A stretch of 10,040 nt of DNA, taken from contig JALOQQ010000027.1 in assembly GCA_025453315.1 (NCBI GenBank), positions 1 to 10,040 of the forward strand, in the 5' to 3' direction. Made by a program: the position numbers and the translations under genes. Below are positions 6,348 to 10,040 of this stretch, one piece after another. The DNA is from Planctomycetota bacterium. Its GTDB lineage: Bacteria > Patescibacteriota > Patescibacteriia > Patescibacteriales > UBA12465. The notes under the pieces are model-generated. The model saw only the letters and a list, made by a program, of their open reading frames with translations, made no database searches and was not told the origin of the DNA. How positions within the stretch are numbered: position 1 is the stretch's first letter; the number at the start of each line of letters is the position of its first letter.

Positions 6348-6376
6348 AGTTAATTGAATTTTTGAAGTATATAAAT

Positions 6377-6407
6377 AAAAAAAGAGCTGTTTAAAACAGC
6401 TCTTTTT
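6377..6407 (+). terminator. Intrinsic terminator after secF
   Basis: A-rich sequence, GAGCTGTT, a short loop, AACAGCTC and then five T residues make a stable stem-loop with a U tract, 30 bp after the secF stop. The flanking A and T runs extend the stem. It separates secDF from the polysaccharide operon. Confidence 0.92.
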
Positions 6408-6435
6408 GTGAGGAGTTGGTTTTTTATGGTATAAT
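6406..6435 (+). promoter_or_regulatory. Extended -10 promoter of the polysaccharide operon
   Basis: TATAAT at 6430-6435 is preceded by TG one base away (TGGTATAAT), the extended -10 form. A partial -35, TTGTGA, lies at 6406-6411 with an 18-bp spacer. The predicted start near 6442 gives a leader of about 90 nt before the ATG at 6532. The -35 overlaps the T tract of the preceding terminator, so one operon ends and the next begins within a few bases. This is the best promoter in the window. Confidence 0.75.
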
Positions 6436-6489
6436 TTTAATAATAATAAATTCTAAAAATTTTAAAGTTAAGCTCAGTATTTTTATATA

Positions 6490-6516
6490 TTAAAATTCTT
6501 GTTAAGTAAATTTTAA
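6490..6516 (+). promoter_or_regulatory. AU-rich stem-loop in the ligase-gene leader
   Basis: TTAAAATTCTT, loop GTT, then AAG-TA-AATTTTAA pair over 11 bp with a two-base bulge. The element ends 15 nt before the start codon of the ligase gene, so it could affect ribosome access. It is AU-only apart from one C-G pair, so its stability is modest and it may be incidental. Confidence 0.35.
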
Positions 6517-6531
6517 CAGAATGATTTAGTT

Positions 6532-8934
6532 ATGAATAAGAATAAATTTATTGATATTTTGGATATGCTAAATGAATTCTTCATTTTAGCTATTGTTTTT
6601 GTGATACCGATTTGGTTTTCCTATTTTTTCCCGACTTACAATATTTTTGAATTAAACAAAATCGTCGTCTTTAAACTTTTAGTAGCTCCTTTAGTTTTTT
6701 TTACAATTTTTAAAGCTCTTTTTTATCGAGCGGTTCCAGTTGAACAAGCAGAGGGGGTTAGTAACTTTTCTTTTTTTGCTAAATATCTTTGGCCTTTCTT
6801 AATTTGGATAGTTTTTCTTTTCCTTTCTTTATTCTATTCGGCTGATCCGGTTAATAGTTTTTTTGGTATTTATCAGCGCCAATCCGGCTTAGAAAGTGTT
6901 TTATTTTTATTTCTCTTTTTTTCTTGTCTACTTTTTCATTTACAGGGTAAAAGTCGTAGTAAAATAAACCACTTGCTTTATACTTTGGCTTGGTCTAGTG
7001 GCATAGTTGGCATTTATGGAATATTGCAAATTTTCGGTATTGATTTCTTGACTTGGTCAGAAAATCCGGAAACGACCAAAAGAGCTATTTCTACTTTAGG
7101 CCAGCCTAATTTTTTGGGTTCATTTTTACTTTTAACTATTCCAATAATAACTTATCTTATTGCTAAAAATAAAAATTGGTTGTTTAAAATTTTTTATTTT
7201 TTATTACTTCTTACTCAATTAATTTGTCTTTTTTTTACAGCTAGTCGCGGTGCTTGGGTGGGTTTATTGTTTGCAACTTTGCTCTTTTTATTTTTTATTA
7301 TTAAAAGAAAACGGGCCGCCTTAAATCATTCGGCCCTAGAAATGTTTTTAGTAATTTTGATTGTTATTATCCCAATTTCCTTATTATTTACTAATACTAA
7401 TTTTAGAAATCGTGTTAGTACAGCTTTTGATACGCAGGGCGGTAGTGTGGCTATGCGTTTAAAGTATTGGCAAACTGCTTGGCAGGGATTTAAAGAGAAA
7501 CCATTCTTGGGTTATGGTCTGGAAAGTCAGAAAGAAGTATTGATTAAAGCCTATGATGCTGATTATGGAGTTTATGAAAAAATAAATTCTTATGCTGATA
7601 GAGCGCATAATATTATTTTTGATACTTTAATTACTGGCGGTATTATTGGTTTATTGTTATTTTCCTTTTTACTCTTTAAAATTTTTCAGTGGTTGACGCA
7701 TAATATTCGTTATGGCCAAGAAGAACATCTCTCCTTGGCTTTAATGTTGGCATTCATTGCTTATTTTATTTCACTATTGTTTAGTTTTTCAACTGTAGTT
7801 ACTGATGTTTATTTCTGGCTTCTTGCGGCCTTAACGGTTTTTTTAAACTACGCAGCACGCCCTACTTTGGAAAAAGATTTATTGCTAGAAAAAACAGTTA
7901 ATCAAGAAATAGAAGGAGTTGGCATCGATAAAGAGGGAATTAAGGAAGGTGTAGTAGAAAATATTAAAGAAAATAATATTGATTATGATTTTAAACAATT
8001 TACTTGGGTAGCAATACCGAACGCTTGGTTACTAAAAATTATTTTGATTGTGGCTATTGGCCTAGCTTCAACTTGGTCTTTGCGTCGCGACATTAATTCC
8101 TTAATCGCTGATCATTATTTTAATAGAATGAACGCGGCTTTAAATCAGGGTGATTTTTATACCGCCTATTTATTAAGGGATTATATTAGAGAACAAAATG
8201 TTTATGACTATTATTATGATTATTATTTAGCTAATTTTTTAAATTATAATTGGCTACAATTAAAAACCGTTGTTAATATTAAGGGCGGACAGTGGGTTTT
8301 AGAAGATATGTTGAATAATATTTATTTTAATTCCTACGATAATTTATCGCTACGTGGTCGTATTTATTCTTCTCTTTTTAAATTCAATGAAGCTAAGTTT
8401 TATTTAGAAAAGGCTATTGCTATTAATCCACTTATTCCTCGTCCTCAACAAGAATTAGGGCGCATGTATTATCGTCAGGGTAGTTATGATCAAGCTATTA
8501 TAAGTTTTAACAAAGCCCTGGAATTAAGTCCGGATATTAATAACCCCAAGCTTAATAGTGGTCATTTGGCTGACGTTAAATATTTTAAATATATTATCTA
8601 CCGTGACTTAGCTTTAACCTATATTGGTAAGCAGGATTATAATAAGGCTCGAGAAAGTTATTTACAGGCTTACGACAATAATCCCGCCGACATAAACGTC
8701 TTTAAAAGTATTGCCGATATTTATTACCAAGAAGGTAAATTAGATGAAGCTGTCTTTTATAATGAAAAGGGTTGGAAATTAAATCCTCAAAATTATGTTT
8801 GGCCTTTAGCTATCGCCTTGCTTTACGAAGAGAAGAATGATGGCCTTCAAGCTCTTTATTATGCTCGTGAATCCTTTAAGTTAAACACTAGCGATCCGGA
8901 AGCTAATAGAATTATAAAAAAATATGCTGAATAA
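6532..8934 (+). CDS. O-antigen ligase/polymerase-family membrane protein with C-terminal TPR domain
   Basis: This 800-residue protein belongs to the Wzy/WaaL/PglL-type superfamily, which transfers or polymerises undecaprenyl-linked glycans on the outer face of the membrane. About 12 hydrophobic helices lie between residues 15 and 440. Family-like signatures are RAISTLGQPNFLGSFL (184-199), FTASRGAWVGL (235-245) and the large loop 288-362, with RLKYWQTAWQGFKEKPFLGYG at its centre. The candidate catalytic His359 lies in DRAHNIIFDTLITGG. A charged linker (444-486) leads to one more helix at 498-516. Residues about 600-800 then form TPR-like helical repeats with the NP spacing of that fold, including YLEKAIAINPLIPRP, SFNKALELSP and YYQEGKLDEA. 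A Tyr-rich patch, YDYYYDYY, is at 557-564. By helix count the catalytic loop and TPRs face outside. Whether it is a ligase, polymerase or protein glycosyltransferase cannot be decided from sequence. It is the first gene of its operon. Confidence 0.85.
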   Translation: MNKNKFIDILDMLNEFFILAIVFVIPIWFSYFFPTYNIFELNKIVVFKLLVAPLVFFTIFKALFYRAVPVEQAEGVSNFSFFAKYLWPFLIWIVFLFLSLFYSADPVNSFFGIYQRQSGLESVLFLFLFFSCLLFHLQGKSRSKINHLLYTLAWSSGIVGIYGILQIFGIDFLTWSENPETTKRAISTLGQPNFLGSFLLLTIPIITYLIAKNKNWLFKIFYFLLLLTQLICLFFTASRGAWVGLLFATLLFLFFIIKRKRAALNHSALEMFLVILIVIIPISLLFTNTNFRNRVSTAFDTQGGSVAMRLKYWQTAWQGFKEKPFLGYGLESQKEVLIKAYDADYGVYEKINSYADRAHNIIFDTLITGGIIGLLLFSFLLFKIFQWLTHNIRYGQEEHLSLALMLAFIAYFISLLFSFSTVVTDVYFWLLAALTVFLNYAARPTLEKDLLLEKTVNQEIEGVGIDKEGIKEGVVENIKENNIDYDFKQFTWVAIPNAWLLKIILIVAIGLASTWSLRRDINSLIADHYFNRMNAALNQGDFYTAYLLRDYIREQNVYDYYYDYYLANFLNYNWLQLKTVVNIKGGQWVLEDMLNNIYFNSYDNLSLRGRIYSSLFKFNEAKFYLEKAIAINPLIPRPQQELGRMYYRQGSYDQAIISFNKALELSPDINNPKLNSGHLADVKYFKYIIYRDLALTYIGKQDYNKARESYLQAYDNNPADINVFKSIADIYYQEGKLDEAVFYNEKGWKLNPQNYVWPLAIALLYEEKNDGLQALYYARESFKLNTSDPEANRIIKKYAE

Positions 8935-8956
8935 TCAGCCTATTATTAAATAGCTT

Positions 8957-9805
8957 ATGTTTATAATTAATTTAAACAACGGCTTGGGGAATCAAATGTT
9001 TCAATATGCTTTGGGTCGTTCTTTGTCTGAAGCTACGGGTCAAAAATTTTATTTAGATTTAACTTATTATCGCTGGCCCAATTTTAGAGAAACTCCTCGT
9101 TGCTATGAATTAAATAAATTTAATATTAAAGAAAACATTCTCTCTAGACCTCTTTCCGAATATTGGCATGTTCGTAGATTATTGCAAAAATTTTTTCCTT
9201 GTTCTAAGTATTTTAAAGAAAAAAGTTTTGATTTCTTTCCCGAAGTTTTAGCTTTAAAAAGTAATAAGTATTTAGAAGGTTATTGGCAGTCACCGCATTA
9301 CTTTGAAAAATATAGGGAAATTATTGTTAAAGATTTTACGCTTAAAAAAATAAGTTCTTTAGCTCAAAAATGGCAGCAAATAATTTTAAATACCAAAAAT
9401 GCCGTTGCGGTACATGTTAGGCGTGGTGATTATGTTAAAAATGCCAAGATTGCTGCCATCCACGGTTCTTGTGATTTAACTTATTATCATAATTGTCAGC
9501 AAGATTTACTGTCTAAAGTAGAAAATCCGGTATTCTTTTGTTTTTCTGATGACCGTGAGTTTTTGGAAAAAAACTTTATTTGGTTAGGAAAAATTAATTT
9601 AGTTTCTCATCCTGATCTTGATGCGGCCGAAGAAATATTTTTAATGTCTTTGTGCCAACATCAAATAATTTCTAATAGTACTTTTTCTTGGTGGGCGGCT
9701 TGGTTAAATTCTTATCCGCAAAAGATTGTTTATGCTCCGAAACAGTGGTTTAAGAAGGATGTTAGTACTTTTGATTTGTTACCAGTAGAATGGTTGAGAT
9801 TCTAA
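8957..9805 (+). CDS. GT11 family glycosyltransferase (alpha-1,2-fucosyltransferase type)
   Basis: This 282-residue enzyme is expected to transfer fucose, or a similar sugar from a GDP-sugar donor, in alpha-1,2 linkage to a growing surface glycan. The N-terminus LNNGLGNQMFQYALGRSL (6-23) is the GT11 signature. HVRRGDYV (153-160) is the HxRRGDY nucleotide-sugar-binding motif shared with GT23/GT37 fucosyltransferases. QIISNSTFSWWAAWL (236-250) and the Pro-rich YAPKQWF (259-265) complete the family pattern. Length is typical. No signal peptide is seen, so it should act at the cytoplasmic face. It begins 22 bp after the ligase gene with no Shine-Dalgarno (AATAGCTTATG) and no terminator between, so it is probably cotranscribed. 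GDP-fucose synthesis genes are not in the window, so the donor is assumed from family knowledge. Confidence 0.9.
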   Translation: MFIINLNNGLGNQMFQYALGRSLSEATGQKFYLDLTYYRWPNFRETPRCYELNKFNIKENILSRPLSEYWHVRRLLQKFFPCSKYFKEKSFDFFPEVLALKSNKYLEGYWQSPHYFEKYREIIVKDFTLKKISSLAQKWQQIILNTKNAVAVHVRRGDYVKNAKIAAIHGSCDLTYYHNCQQDLLSKVENPVFFCFSDDREFLEKNFIWLGKINLVSHPDLDAAEEIFLMSLCQHQIISNSTFSWWAAWLNSYPQKIVYAPKQWFKKDVSTFDLLPVEWLRF

Positions 9806-9807
9806 TT

Positions 9808-9926
9808 AAACAAATAACTTGAATTTTAAAATAAGTAGCTTTAATTTTAAAATAAGTAACTTTAATTTAAGATAAGTATTTTTAGTTTAAAATAAATATC
9901 TAAAGTTTAAGATAAATGAAAAGTTT
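9808..9926 (+). repeat. Array of about six degenerate 20-bp AT-rich tandem repeats
   Basis: Units begin at about 9808, 9828, 9849, 9869, 9889 and 9909 and are 20-21 bp long, the last about 18. The approximate consensus is AAAATAAGTAnCTTTAATTT; copies two and three are nearly identical. The array fills the whole gap between the GT11 and GT4 genes. Its last unit, AAGATAAATGAAAAGTTT, includes the ATG and first codons of the GT4 gene. Units carry TAAAAT/TAAGAT, which resemble -10 boxes. There are no unique spacers, so it is not CRISPR. Slippage duplication is the simplest origin. Confidence 0.85.
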
Positions 9927-10040
9927 AAAAATTTTACATTTAGTACAAAATTATTTTCCCTCGGTTGGTGGAATGGAAACGGTCGTCCAGCAAATTTCCG
10001 AGCGTTTAGTAGCTTTTGGTCATGAAGTGACTATAGCTAC
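9916..10040 (+). CDS. GT4-type glycosyltransferase, N-terminal fragment (runs off the right edge)
   Basis: ATG at 9916 opens a frame that stays open to the end of the window, 41 full codons. The visible start, KILHLVQNYFPSVGGME, followed by VVQQISERLVAFGHEVTIA, is the classic N-terminal Rossmann entry of GT4 retaining glycosyltransferases: a beta strand, the P-x-x-GG-x-E acceptor-side loop, an amphipathic helix, then GHEVT. Such enzymes add sugars from nucleotide-sugar donors to lipid-linked glycans at the cytoplasmic face. Sugar specificity lies in the missing C-terminal half. The gene follows GT11 on the same strand after 110 bp of repeats and has no Shine-Dalgarno. Family assignment is strong; the substrate is unknown. 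Confidence 0.85.
   Translation, partial: MKSLKILHLVQNYFPSVGGMETVVQQISERLVAFGHEVTIA

Noticed and set aside
548..9805. UGA recoding as in Gracilibacteria-type CPR bacteria
   Set aside because: All conserved genes read at full length with the standard code, and glycine is encoded by normal GGN codons throughout.
9808..9926. Possible CRISPR array
   Set aside because: The units abut without unique spacers, are only about 20 bp, AT-rich and degenerate, and no cas gene is present.

Overview
The window is AT-rich and has short spacers and tightly packed genes. The likely host is a Candidate Phyla Radiation (Patescibacteria) bacterium, probably of the Parcubacteria type. The reasons are the cluster of single-pass membrane proteins with thrombospondin type 3 (TSP3) calcium-binding repeats, the near-total absence of Shine-Dalgarno sequences, and a polytopic O-antigen-ligase-like protein with a C-terminal TPR domain. 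This placement is an inference from gene content; there is no rRNA or marker gene here to fix it. The standard code fits: all nine complete genes end in TAA (eight) or TAG (one), none in TGA.

Layout. Positions 1-81 are the 3' end of an unidentified gene. Positions 121-2766 hold four plus-strand genes: a short gene whose first half matches a NifI1/PII nitrogen-regulatory protein and whose second half is TSP3 repeats, then a TSP3 membrane protein, a 74-residue membrane peptide, and a third TSP3 protein with an extra C-terminal domain. A perfect two-way terminator hairpin (2821-2850) separates this block from clpP, which reads leftward. clpP and secD diverge from a shared 199-bp intergenic region. 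secD-secF (3664-6347) form a two-gene export operon closed by a strong intrinsic terminator. A clear extended -10 promoter (about 6406-6435) then starts a surface-polysaccharide operon: O-antigen ligase/polymerase with TPRs, a GT11 (alpha-1,2-fucosyltransferase-type) glycosyltransferase, an array of degenerate 20-bp AT-rich repeats, and the first 41 codons of a GT4 glycosyltransferase that runs off the window.

How the genes fit together. The common theme is the cell envelope. SecDF assists protein export, ClpP is the housekeeping protease core, the TSP3 proteins would present Ca2+-binding modules outside the membrane, and the last three genes would build or attach a surface glycan. The oddest parts are the NifI1::TSP3 chimera at the left end, the only gene here with a Shine-Dalgarno (either a real fusion or an assembly join), the two extra membrane helices and ~100-residue low-complexity insert in SecD, and the repeat array whose last unit contains the next gene's start codon.
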